Shown: positions 23,763 to 32,845 of the stretch, in pieces
Numbering within the stretch: the first letter of the stretch is position 1
How the letters are laid out: each line of letters starts with the position of its first letter
NCBI GenBank assembly: GCA_963638365.1
Contig: CAVHRK010000037.1
Coordinates: 1 to 64,000 of the forward strand
From: Suilimivivens sp963638365
GTDB lineage: Bacteria > Bacillota > Clostridia > Lachnospirales > Lachnospiraceae
Length of the DNA stretch: 64,000 nt
Direction: 5' to 3'
Notes under the pieces: generated by a model
What the model saw: the letters and a program-made list of their open reading frames with translations, nothing else
Told to the model about the DNA's origin: nothing
Databases searched by the model: none
Position numbers and translations under genes: made by a program

Positions 23763-26700
23763 TGGAGGATGGAGCTTCTGGTGCGGAGAGCCGGATTTGG
23801 ATGTGGCAGAGGCAGAGAAGCATTTAGCAGAGTTTCAGAAAGTGGATCTGCCGCATGACTGGCTGATTGCAGATGCGAAGAACCTGTACCGCGATGGCTG
23901 CGGTTATTACCGGAAGAGCTTTTCCATGCAGCCTAAGGAAGACAAACGATATTCCCTGATTTTTGAAGGGGTGTATATGGATACCACCATCTGGGTAAAT
24001 GGGCAGCAGGCGGGAGAGTGGAAGTATGGCTATTCTACCTTTGAGATCGACCTGACACCCTTTGTAAAGGCAGGGGAGAATGAGATTCTGGTTTCGGTGA
24101 ATTTCCGCTCACCAAACAGCCGCTGGTATTCCGGTGCCGGGATTTACCGGGATGTATGGTTTAAGGAAACGGCAAAGACCTATATCCGGGAAAACGGAGT
24201 CTATGTGCATACGGAAGCCTGCGGGGAAAAAGACGGAAAGGAGCCGGACTTTTTACTCTATGCGGATACGGAAATTGTGGGAGATGCGTGGGACGAGGTG
24301 CGTCATACCTTGTATGCGAAAAGAGAAGCTGAACCGGAGATCGAGCTGCCCTTCGAACTGCTGCTGGGAGACGAGGTGGAGCTGACAGGGGAAGCTGCAC
24401 CTGTGACAGGGAAGATGAGAGAAGATTTCGGTGCTGATTGCTGTGGCTCTGAGACAATGGCTTCTCATAGTGTCAATAATAATGCAAGTGTCTATCGTGT
24501 GAAATCCCCTAAGATCTGGGATGTGGAGCAGCCCCATCTTTATATCCTGAAAACCGAACTCTGGAAGGACGAAGAAGTGATTCAGGAAGAGTACAGCCAG
24601 ATTGGCTTCCGGAGCATTGCGTTTGATCCGGAACAGGGATTCCTTTTAAACGGACGAAAGGTGAAGCTGAATGGCGTCTGTGAGCATCATGATCTGGGGG
24701 CACTGGGAGCTGCCTTTCACCGGACGGCCATGGCAAGGAAGTTTCGCATTTTAAAAGAAATGGGCGTGAATGCACTGCGCGGTACGCACAACATGACGGC
24801 GCCTGCTGTAGTGGAGTTGGCAGATCAGATGGGAATTCTGATGATTTCGGAAGCTTTTGACATGTGGGAACGGTCGAAAACCCCTTATGATTATGCGCGG
24901 TTTTTCAAGGAATGGAGCGAACGGGATGTAGAAAGCTGGGTGATGCGCGACCGGAATCACCCAAGTGTCATCATGTTCAGTATTGGAAATGAAATATACG
25001 ATACCCATGTGGATACGCACGGACGTGAGATTACGGTAAGGCTGCGTGATCTGGTGAAGCGGTATGACTACCGTGGAAATGCCGGTATCACGATCGGCTC
25101 CAATTATATGCCGTGGGAAAATGCGCAGCGTTGCGCGGAGGAAGTGAAGCTTGTCGGTTATAATTATGGAGAAAAGTATTACGAAGAGCATCATAAGGCA
25201 CACCCGGACTGGGTGATCTACGGAAGTGAGACGTCATCCATTGTACAGAGCCGCGGGATTTACCATTTCCCGTTAAGGGCAAGTATCCTGACCGAGGATG
25301 ATGAGCAGTGTTCGAGCCTTGGGAACAGCCCGACAAGCTGGGGAGCAAAGTCCATGGAGAGATGCGTCTGTGAAGACCGGGATATGGATTTTTCCATGGG
25401 ACAATTCCTGTGGACCGGGTTTGATTATATTGGGGAACCGACGCCGTATCATACGAAGAATTCCTATTTCGGACAGGTGGACACGGCTGGATTTCCGAAG
25501 GATGCCTATTATGTATGGCAGTCGGCATGGACCGATTACCGGAAAGCACCGATGATTCATATTTTTCCATACTGGGATTTTAATGAAGGACAGAGCATCG
25601 ATGTGCGGGTCTGTTCCAATGCGCCCTTTGTAGAGCTGTTCTGCAATGGACAGAGCTGCGGCAGGCAGCAGTTAACGCATGAAAAGGGAAGCGGCCATCA
25701 TATCATTGCAGACTATTCGCTGCCCTATGAGAAGGGCGTGTTGTATGCTGTTGCCTATGACGAAGAGGGGAATGTGACGGCACGCGAAACGAAAGCTTCT
25801 TTTGGCAATTCTGCAGAGATTGTGCTGCAGGCATCAAGAAGAGTTGCGGTAGCCAATGACAGGGATCTTATCTTTGTGGAAATCGGAACGCGGGATGAGA
25901 AGGGAAATCCTGTGGAGAATGCGGTAGACCGTGTGACGGTGCAGGTTGAAGGGGCAGGACGCCTTGTGGGACTGGATAACGGAGACAGTACCGATGAGGA
26001 CAGTTATAAGGGAAACAGCCGCCGGCTGTTCAGCGGAAAGCTTCTTGCCATTGTTGAGGCTGGAACGACACCGGGCGCTATCCGGATCCGGGTTTCCGGA
26101 AAGGGCTTAAAGAGCGCAGAGCTGGTCTGTGAAGCAGTGGAGATTGATCAGATGCTGCCCTTTATGAAGGAAGAGGAGGCACAGCGCATTTATTGTAAAA
26201 CTTTTCGGGATCCATTTGCAGAAAACTATGGTCCTGGGCAGACAGAATTGATAGAAGATCACGAAGAGAGATACGAAGAGAGTCTGAAAGAACAGAAACA
26301 GAGACAAGAAGAGAAACAGAGCTCGAAAGAACGGTTGGAACAAGAACAGCAACAGAGTCAGGAAGCAAGGCTGGAAGAGGAAGAAAAACAGAGCCAGAAA
26401 GAAAGACTGGAAGAGAAACAGGAAGAGATTCCGGTTCGGAAGATCACCTTACGTTCTCCGATGGGACAGAAGCTTTCAAAAGAACAGCCGCATCTTACCG
26501 TGGAAGCGGAGATTGAACCGAAGGAAGCTACAGACCGTCAGTTGATGTTCCGCGTGGTAGATGAGCATGGTGTAGATTCCAATCTTGTTAAGCTTCTGGT
26601 GCAGGGGCATAGCGCGCAGCTTCAGGCAATGGGAGATGGCAGCTTTTATCTGCGGTGTATGTCACGCAGCGGCACAGAAGGAATCCGCGTGATCAGCCAG

Positions 26701-27516
26701 TTGGAATTTACAGTAGAAGGTATGGGACAGGCGTATCGGAATCCTTACGAGCTGATTTCGGGAAGTCTGTACACTTCCTATCAGGGAGAGGTCAGCAACG
26801 GAAACGAACGCGGTGTCGCAACGGCACGGGATGGAGAAACCGTGGTAACGTTTGGAAACATTGACTTTGGACCGGTCGGATCCGATGAAATCACGATGCC
26901 GGTTTTTGCACTGACAAGTGAAGAATATCCGATCCGGATCTATGAAGGAGTTCCGGGAGAAGAGGGCTGTCAACTGCTTGCGGATGTGGTCTATCAGAAG
27001 CCGTCCATCTGGAACACGTATCAGGAAGAAACCTATTCGCTGGCAAAGCGGGTTACCGGAATTAATACGATCAGTATAGCCGTTCATCAGAAGATCCATC
27101 TGAAGGGCTTTGTATTCAAAAAGCTGGAAAAAGCATGGCTGTCTTTGAACGCAGCGGAAGCGGATTCGGTTTACGGGGATACTTTTACGAAGGAAGAACG
27201 TGCGATTACCGGAATCGGAAACAATGTGACGATCACTTATACGGAAATGGATTTTGGAGAAGAAGGAACCGCAGGAGTCCGGATCTGTGGACGGGCAGCA
27301 AAAAGCAGCAACAGTCTTCATATCCGGTTCTCACAGGGAGAGGAAGAAATCAAGCAGCTTGTGGAATTCCCGATGTGTGGGGAGTATACGGAGAAAGCGT
27401 TCTCCCTGACACCCGTAAAGGGAAAATGGGACGTCAGCTTCGTTTTCCTTCCGGGAAGCTGCTTCGATCTTCAAAGTGTTCAATTCCTGCCGGCCGGTAC
27501 GGAAGTACACTTCTGA
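23746..27516 (+). CDS. Large GH2-family glycoside hydrolase with charged linker and C-terminal ligand-binding domains
   Basis: 1256 residues, cytoplasmic. The sugar-binding domain (about 1-155), immunoglobulin-like domain and TIM barrel of GH2 enzymes are clear: acid/base Glu in FSIGNEIYD (about 416) and nucleophile Glu in YGSETSS (about 495). A DUF4982-type domain follows (about 600-680). Residues about 833-905 are a Gln/Glu/Lys/Arg-rich repeat (KQSSKERLEQEQQQSQ), unlike the rest, joining two CBM6-like beta domains (about 985-1256). GH2 substrates range over beta-galactosides, beta-glucuronides and beta-xylosides; the neighbours point to a hemicellulose side chain. GGAGG is six bases before the ATG. 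It converges with the AraC gene, overlapping 37 bases. Confidence 0.92.
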   Translation: MKKLFNGGWSFWCGEPDLDVAEAEKHLAEFQKVDLPHDWLIADAKNLYRDGCGYYRKSFSMQPKEDKRYSLIFEGVYMDTTIWVNGQQAGEWKYGYSTFEIDLTPFVKAGENEILVSVNFRSPNSRWYSGAGIYRDVWFKETAKTYIRENGVYVHTEACGEKDGKEPDFLLYADTEIVGDAWDEVRHTLYAKREAEPEIELPFELLLGDEVELTGEAAPVTGKMREDFGADCCGSETMASHSVNNNASVYRVKSPKIWDVEQPHLYILKTELWKDEEVIQEEYSQIGFRSIAFDPEQGFLLNGRKVKLNGVCEHHDLGALGAAFHRTAMARKFRILKEMGVNALRGTHNMTAPAVVELADQMGILMISEAFDMWERSKTPYDYARFFKEWSERDVESWVMRDRNHPSVIMFSIGNEIYDTHVDTHGREITVRLRDLVKRYDYRGNAGITIGSNYMPWENAQRCAEEVKLVGYNYGEKYYEEHHKAHPDWVIYGSETSSIVQSRGIYHFPLRASILTEDDEQCSSLGNSPTSWGAKSMERCVCEDRDMDFSMGQFLWTGFDYIGEPTPYHTKNSYFGQVDTAGFPKDAYYVWQSAWTDYRKAPMIHIFPYWDFNEGQSIDVRVCSNAPFVELFCNGQSCGRQQLTHEKGSGHHIIADYSLPYEKGVLYAVAYDEEGNVTARETKASFGNSAEIVLQASRRVAVANDRDLIFVEIGTRDEKGNPVENAVDRVTVQVEGAGRLVGLDNGDSTDEDSYKGNSRRLFSGKLLAIVEAGTTPGAIRIRVSGKGLKSAELVCEAVEIDQMLPFMKEEEAQRIYCKTFRDPFAENYGPGQTELIEDHEERYEESLKEQKQRQEEKQSSKERLEQEQQQSQEARLEEEEKQSQKERLEEKQEEIPVRKITLRSPMGQKLSKEQPHLTVEAEIEPKEATDRQLMFRVVDEHGVDSNLVKLLVQGHSAQLQAMGDGSFYLRCMSRSGTEGIRVISQLEFTVEGMGQAYRNPYELISGSLYTSYQGEVSNGNERGVATARDGETVVTFGNIDFGPVGSDEITMPVFALTSEEYPIRIYEGVPGEEGCQLLADVVYQKPSIWNTYQEETYSLAKRVTGINTISIAVHQKIHLKGFVFKKLEKAWLSLNAAEADSVYGDTFTKEERAITGIGNNVTITYTEMDFGEEGTAGVRICGRAAKSSNSLHIRFSQGEEEIKQLVEFPMCGEYTEKAFSLTPVKGKWDVSFVFLPGSCFDLQSVQFLPAGTEVHF

Positions 27517-28376
27517 TTGGCACGGTTTAATTTCTTGTACTCGGATGGGGTACAGTTTTTGGCAGATTTAAAAATACGGTTAAAGGTAGAGAGGCTGTTG
27601 AATCCCGAACGCATGGAGACCTCCGTAATGGAAAGGTCCGGTTCGATCAGCAGCTTTTCTGCGTAAGCAATACGTTTCTGAATGATATAGTCATAGCAGG
27701 AGGTATTCGTGAACTGCTTAAACAGCCGGGCAAAATGAAATTTGGAGAAGCCGGCCAGTGAAGCCAGTTCGTCCACGGTGATGTTTTCGGTGCAGTGCTC
27801 GGTAATGTAATTGCAGACATTCATGAATTTATCCACATATTCGTGCTGCTTGCTCGATGTGATGCCGGGGAACATTTCCTGGGGATTGATGTTGGCGCGT
27901 CCGAGCGTCACGAAAAAGCGGATCATCAGGGAATAGATGGCCGCCTCCGCATAGGGCTGGGAGTAGTCGTATTCTCGGCTGATTTCTTCCAGATAAAACC
28001 GCAGCTTTCCATTCAGATCACCATGGGAATCACGGCGTACCAGCAGAAACGGATGGATGGTCTGCAACAGGGAGTCCATGCCCTTGACATTACAGATCAG
28101 GCTGTAGTCGAAAAGAAGAATCAGGCGTTCTCCTGTTTTGGGCGCTCTCAGTTCATGCAGTGTGCCGGGAGCGGTAATCCAGATATCTCCCTCATTCAGG
28201 ATATGAGGCTTGCCGTCGATCACGACCGTATATTCGTTTTCAAAAGGCATGATGATTTCAAGCGCGGTATGCCAGTGAAGCGGGTAATCCTCGTATTCCC
28301 GGTTGTGCCACAGGCGGATGCCCTGTAAGTCTTTATAGGTAACGGTTTCGTGTGTTCCGTTTAAAATTGCGATCAT
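27480..28376 (-). CDS. AraC-family transcriptional regulator of the xylan locus
   Basis: 298 residues. N-terminal cupin-like sensor (HWHTALEIIMPFENEYTVVI, LNEGDIWITAPGTLHEL) and C-terminal double HTH (ITVDELASLAGFSKFHFARL and ITEVSMRSGFNSLSTFNRIF). It lies inside the polysaccharide locus, its 5' region shared with the GH3 gene, where copy 2 of a 15-bp box is found. It most likely activates the three transcription units with that box when an oligosaccharide or sugar acid is bound. Confidence 0.92.
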   Translation of the reverse strand: MIAILNGTHETVTYKDLQGIRLWHNREYEDYPLHWHTALEIIMPFENEYTVVIDGKPHILNEGDIWITAPGTLHELRAPKTGERLILLFDYSLICNVKGMDSLLQTIHPFLLVRRDSHGDLNGKLRFYLEEISREYDYSQPYAEAAIYSLMIRFFVTLGRANINPQEMFPGITSSKQHEYVDKFMNVCNYITEHCTENITVDELASLAGFSKFHFARLFKQFTNTSCYDYIIQKRIAYAEKLLIEPDLSITEVSMRSGFNSLSTFNRIFKSAKNCTPSEYKKLNRANQKCTSVPAGRN

Positions 28377-28456
28377 GTCAGATTCCCCCCATAAGCAGGT
28401 TCGTAAAACCAGTTAAGATAAGAATACGCCATTTCTGAAAAGGCGTCAAACGAAAT

Positions 28457-28471
28457 AGCAATATTTGACTA
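28457..28471 (+). promoter_or_regulatory. Shared xylan-locus box, copy 2
   Basis: AGCAATATTTGACTA between the AraC gene and the GH3 gene, identical to copy 1. A -10 candidate TATACT is at 28515-28520, 58 bases from the box start. The position could also let the regulator control its own gene. Confidence 0.6.
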
Positions 28472-28584
28472 GAACTACGCAAGAAATAAAATGCACATAA
28501 GGGAGCTCATGTCCTATACTTTTAGCATGAACAAAAAGGAAGCTGTATGGCAGCAGACAGATGGTAAATGCAAGGAGAAAGCTT

Positions 28585-30729
28585 ATGGAATTAGTTAGAA
28601 ATGAAGAAAAGCGTGCGGAATATACAAAGCGTGCGAAAGAACTTGTGTCGAAGATGACGCTGGAAGAAAAAGTACAACAGACACTTTATCAGGCACCTGC
28701 AATTGAACGTCTTGGAATCAAGGCTTACAACTGGTGGAATGAAGCTCTTCATGGTGTGGCAAGAGCCGGAGTAGCTACCGTATTTCCACAGGCGATCGGA
28801 CTTGCAGCTACGTTCGATGAGGATCTGGCAGAGGAAGTGGCAGAAGCAGTATCCACAGAAGGACGAGCTAAATTCAACATGCAGCAGGAATATGATGATA
28901 CAGATATTTATAAGGGACTGACCTTCTGGTCACCCAATGTTAATATTTTCCGTGATCCCAGATGGGGGCGCGGACATGAAACCTTCGGAGAGGATCCCTA
29001 TCTGACCTCCCGTATGGGCGTGCGTTATGTGGAAGGGCTTCAGGGACATGATGAAAAGTACTTAAAGGCAGCAGCCTGCGCCAAGCATTTCGCGGTACAC
29101 AGCGGACCGGAGGATCTGCGCCACCATTTCAATGCCGTGGCAACAAAGCAGGATATGTATGAAACCTATCTTCCGGCTTTCAAGACCTGCGTGCAGGAAG
29201 GAAAGGTAGAGGCCGTGATGGGCGCGTATAACCGGACAAATGGCGAGCCCTGCTGTGGAAGCAAGACATTATTACAGGATATTTTAAGAAAAGAATGGGG
29301 CTTTGAAGGTCATGTGGTATCGGACTGCTGGGCGATCAAGGATTTCCATGAAGGACATATGGTAACGGATACCCCGTTGGAGTCTGCGGCCCTTGCCATG
29401 AACAACGGCTGTGACTTAAACTGTGGTACATTATTTGCTTATTTAAAGGAAGCGGTAGAGAAGGGAATGGTGAAGGAAGAGCGTCTCGATGAAGCACTGG
29501 TTCACCTGTTTACTACCCGCATGATGCTGGGCGTTTTTGATCAGAAAGGAGAGAATCCTTATGATCAGATTTCCTATGAGGTGGTGGATTCCAAACCGAT
29601 GCAGGAGTTAAATCTCAAGGTTTCCGAGAAGTGCATCACGCTTTTAAAGAACGAGAACCATATGCTTCCGTTAGATAAGTCCAAGATCAAAACCATCGGT
29701 GTGATCGGACCGAATGCCAACAGCCGTGCGGCACTGGTTGGTAACTATGAAGGAACCGCATCCCGCTATTACACAATTTCCGAAGGAATTCAGGAGTATG
29801 TCGGCGACGACGTACGTGTGCTCGTATCCGATGGCTGTCATTTATATAAAGAAGGAATGAGCAACTTAAGTCAGGGAAAGGACCGTCATTCCGAAGTGCG
29901 CGGCATCTGCGCAGCAAGTGATGTTGTTGTCATGTGCCTTGGACTTGATGCAACCTTAGAAGGGGAAGAGGGCGATACCGGTAACCAGTACGGAAGCGGA
30001 GATAAGCGTGACTTAGAGCTTCCGGGCTTACAGCTTGAAATCCTCAAGATGGCTTATGAAAGCGGCAAGCCGGTCGTGCTTGTGGTGCTTTCCGGAAGTG
30101 CACTTTCCTTTAACTGGGCCGATGAGCATATTCCGGCAATCATTCAGGGCTGGTATCCGGGCGCTGTCGGCGGCAAGGCGATTGCCAATATTCTGTTTGG
30201 TGATGTGAGTCCGGAAGGAAAGCTTCCGCTTACGTTCTATCACAGCATTGATGAATTACCGGAGTTTACCGATTATTCCATGAAGGGAAGAACCTACCGC
30301 TATATGAAGCAGGATGCAATGTATCCGTTTGGTTACGGACTTTCCTATAATGAATATGAGCTTTCCAATGTAAAGGCAGACCGTGAAAAGCTTACGGAGG
30401 ATGGCATCACCGTAACTGCAGAGATTTCCAATCTTGGAGAATATGACAGTGCGGAAACCGTTCAGGTTTATGTGAAGATCTGTGCAGAGGATACGCCGAA
30501 TGCACAGCTTAAGGGACTTAAAAAGGTTTCTCTTAAGAAGGGTGAGAAAAAGAGCGTGGAAATCCACCTTCCGAAGGAAGCATTCGGACTCTACAATGAG
30601 GAAGGAAAGCTTTGCTACCGGGAAGGAGAAGCCATCTGTTATGTAGGAACAAACGGACCGGATCACCGGAGCGTGGAACTGACCGGAAAGAAGCCGGTTG
30701 AGATCACCATTAAGGTGTCGGGCTGCTGA
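28585..30729 (+). CDS. GH3 beta-xylosidase (possibly also alpha-arabinofuranosidase)
   Basis: 714 residues, no signal peptide. GH3 N-terminal barrel with YNWWNEALHGVARAG, typical of the beta-xylosidase branch, FSPNVNIFRDPRWGRG-like sequence and the nucleophile Asp in GHVVSDCWAI (about 247), then the alpha/beta sandwich (LLKNENHMLPL, LGLDATLEGEEGD) and a fibronectin III-like C-terminus. It would release xylose from imported xylo-oligosaccharides. The start at 28585 has GGAG eight bases upstream; ATG 28561 lacks one. The GH67 gene follows 28 bases later. Confidence 0.93.
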   Translation: MELVRNEEKRAEYTKRAKELVSKMTLEEKVQQTLYQAPAIERLGIKAYNWWNEALHGVARAGVATVFPQAIGLAATFDEDLAEEVAEAVSTEGRAKFNMQQEYDDTDIYKGLTFWSPNVNIFRDPRWGRGHETFGEDPYLTSRMGVRYVEGLQGHDEKYLKAAACAKHFAVHSGPEDLRHHFNAVATKQDMYETYLPAFKTCVQEGKVEAVMGAYNRTNGEPCCGSKTLLQDILRKEWGFEGHVVSDCWAIKDFHEGHMVTDTPLESAALAMNNGCDLNCGTLFAYLKEAVEKGMVKEERLDEALVHLFTTRMMLGVFDQKGENPYDQISYEVVDSKPMQELNLKVSEKCITLLKNENHMLPLDKSKIKTIGVIGPNANSRAALVGNYEGTASRYYTISEGIQEYVGDDVRVLVSDGCHLYKEGMSNLSQGKDRHSEVRGICAASDVVVMCLGLDATLEGEEGDTGNQYGSGDKRDLELPGLQLEILKMAYESGKPVVLVVLSGSALSFNWADEHIPAIIQGWYPGAVGGKAIANILFGDVSPEGKLPLTFYHSIDELPEFTDYSMKGRTYRYMKQDAMYPFGYGLSYNEYELSNVKADREKLTEDGITVTAEISNLGEYDSAETVQVYVKICAEDTPNAQLKGLKKVSLKKGEKKSVEIHLPKEAFGLYNEEGKLCYREGEAICYVGTNGPDHRSVELTGKKPVEITIKVSGC

Positions 30730-30757
30730 TCAAATACCTAGGGGAGGAGAATTGGGA

Positions 30758-32752
30758 ATGAATCCGTGGACACAGATGTGGCTGAATTACTTTCCGAGAG
30801 CAGCGAAAGGAAATGAAGCCTATTTTGAAAAATACCGGCTGGATGGATTTGAGAAGGAACACCGTGTGATTCGGTCTGCACTTATGGAACTGGAGCGTGG
30901 AATACAGGGCATGCTGGCACTTCCTTCTCTGGCACAGGCAGAAAAGGGAACCTTCGTTATCCGCAGGGTTTCTGAAGCAGGAAGCGGTGTGAAAACAGAA
31001 GGATACCATCTGAAAGAGCAGGATGGACGGCTTTTTCTGATGGCGGCCGAAGAGAAGGGTGTCTTATATGGCGTGTTTGACCTGCTTCGCAGGATTGCCA
31101 TGGAGGAATCCCTCAAAGGCGTGGATGTGCTTTGCAATCCGGACAATCCAAATCGTATGCTGAACCACTGGGATAACATGGATGGCAGCATTGAGCGCGG
31201 TTATTCCGGGGAATCCTTCTTCTTTGCAGAGAATGAAATTCTGGTGAATGAACGGACGAAGGATTATGCACGTTTCGTGGCGAGCGTCGGATTGAATGGT
31301 GTTGTGATCAACAACGTGAATGTAAAGGACGCGGCAACGTATCTGATTACGGAACGTTATTTTGACCGTGTGGCAGAGCTTTCCAATGTATTTGCCGATT
31401 ATGGAATCAAGCTGTATTTAAGCCTTAATTTTGCATCCCCGATGGAACTTGGCGGACCGGACAGTGCGGATCCGTTAAACGAAGAGGTCATTGCATGGTG
31501 GAAAGAGAAGATGAAGGAGGTCTTTGCAAGAATCCCGAATCTTGGAGGGTTCCTTGTAAAGGCAGATTCGGAAGGAAGACCGGGGCCTTTTACCTACGGA
31601 AGGACGCAGGCAGACGGAGCCAATATGCTTGCCGATATTGTGAAGGAATATGGTGCCATCATCATCTGGCGGTGCTTTGTTTATAACTGCACGCAGGACT
31701 GGCGGGATTATAAGACGGACCGGGCGCGTGCCGGATATGACAATTTCATTCAGATGGATGGAGACTATCACGAGAATGTGATTCTGCAGATTAAAAATGG
31801 TCCGATGGACTTCCAGATCCGGGAGGCAGTTTCGCCCCTGCTTGGTGGCTTAAAAAAGACCAATCAGATGCTGGAGGTTCAGGTGGCACAGGAGTATACA
31901 GGACATCAGATCGATGTCTGCTATCTGATCCCTTTATTTAAGGAAGTACTGGATTTTAAAACCTATTGCCAGCCGGAGCTTGACACGGTTGCGGATGTGG
32001 TAAGCGGTCGGACGCTGGGAAACCAGAATGCCGGAATTGCAGCCGTAATCAATACCGGTAATGATGCGAACTGGACCGGAAATGATCTGGCAGCAGCAAA
32101 CTTTTATGGATTCGGAAGGTTGGCATTCCATACTGCTCTTTCCTCAGAAGAAATTGCAAAGGAATGGGTGAAGCTGACCTTTGGCTGTGACTGCGAGGTT
32201 GTCGATCCGCTTACGAAGCTTCTTCTCGGATCCCGGGCAACCTATGAGAAATATACCTCACCGCTTGGCATTGGCTGGATGGTGACACCACATGAGCACT
32301 ACGGCCCGAGCATTGATGGGTATGAGTACTCCCGCTGGGGAACCTACCATCGTGCCGATCATCTGGGACTTGGCGTTGACCGGTCACATAACGGAACAGG
32401 ATATGCACAGCAGTATTATGAGCCGAATGCTTCGATGTATGACGATCCGGCAACCTGCCCGGAAGAGCTGTTACTGTTCTTCCATCACATGCCGTATACG
32501 TGGAAGCTGGCAAGCGGAAAGACACTGTTGCAGCACATCTATGATACCCACTTTGAAGGTGTGGAAGAAGTTCGGGAAATGATAACCGTCTGGGAATCCT
32601 TGCAGGAAAAGATCCCGGAAGAAAGCTATACACTGGTGCGGGAGCGGTTTGAACGACAGTTAGCCAACGCCAGGGAGTGGCGCGATCAGGTGAACTCTTA
32701 TTTCTACCGTAAGAGTGGAATCCCGGATGAAAAAGGAAGAAAGATTTATTAG
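30758..32752 (+). CDS. aguA: GH67 alpha-glucuronidase
   Basis: 664 residues. Removes (4-O-methyl)glucuronic acid from the non-reducing end of aldouronic acids. GH67 landmarks: NRMLNHWDNMDGSIERGYSG, FLVKADSEGRPGP (acid Glu about 272), QMDGDYHENV (Asp about 334-336) and VAQEYTGHQ (Glu about 379), the last two being the catalytic base pair. No signal peptide, as usual for GH67. GGAGGAG is eight bases before the ATG chosen. With the GH3 enzyme and the CUT1 importer it forms the core of an aldouronate pathway like that of Paenibacillus. Confidence 0.94.
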   Translation: MNPWTQMWLNYFPRAAKGNEAYFEKYRLDGFEKEHRVIRSALMELERGIQGMLALPSLAQAEKGTFVIRRVSEAGSGVKTEGYHLKEQDGRLFLMAAEEKGVLYGVFDLLRRIAMEESLKGVDVLCNPDNPNRMLNHWDNMDGSIERGYSGESFFFAENEILVNERTKDYARFVASVGLNGVVINNVNVKDAATYLITERYFDRVAELSNVFADYGIKLYLSLNFASPMELGGPDSADPLNEEVIAWWKEKMKEVFARIPNLGGFLVKADSEGRPGPFTYGRTQADGANMLADIVKEYGAIIIWRCFVYNCTQDWRDYKTDRARAGYDNFIQMDGDYHENVILQIKNGPMDFQIREAVSPLLGGLKKTNQMLEVQVAQEYTGHQIDVCYLIPLFKEVLDFKTYCQPELDTVADVVSGRTLGNQNAGIAAVINTGNDANWTGNDLAAANFYGFGRLAFHTALSSEEIAKEWVKLTFGCDCEVVDPLTKLLLGSRATYEKYTSPLGIGWMVTPHEHYGPSIDGYEYSRWGTYHRADHLGLGVDRSHNGTGYAQQYYEPNASMYDDPATCPEELLLFFHHMPYTWKLASGKTLLQHIYDTHFEGVEEVREMITVWESLQEKIPEESYTLVRERFERQLANAREWRDQVNSYFYRKSGIPDEKGRKIY

Positions 32753-32766
32753 GAAGATGATATTGA

Positions 32767-32795
32767 CTGTCGGAAGCAGAAACTGCTTCCGGCAG
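32767..32795 (+). promoter_or_regulatory. Strong hairpin between aguA and the ABC half-transporters
   Basis: CTGTCGGAAGCAG and CTGCTTCCGGCAG pair over 13 bp (one G-U) with a three-base loop. The following sequence (TTGCAGTTTCGG) is not a good U run, so it may be a weak terminator or an mRNA-stabilising 3' structure that isolates the glycosidase message. Confidence 0.6.
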
Positions 32796-32845
32796 TTGCA
32801 GTTTCGGGGCATGGATAGGAAGTGTAGTTTGGTAAAGGGGAATCT

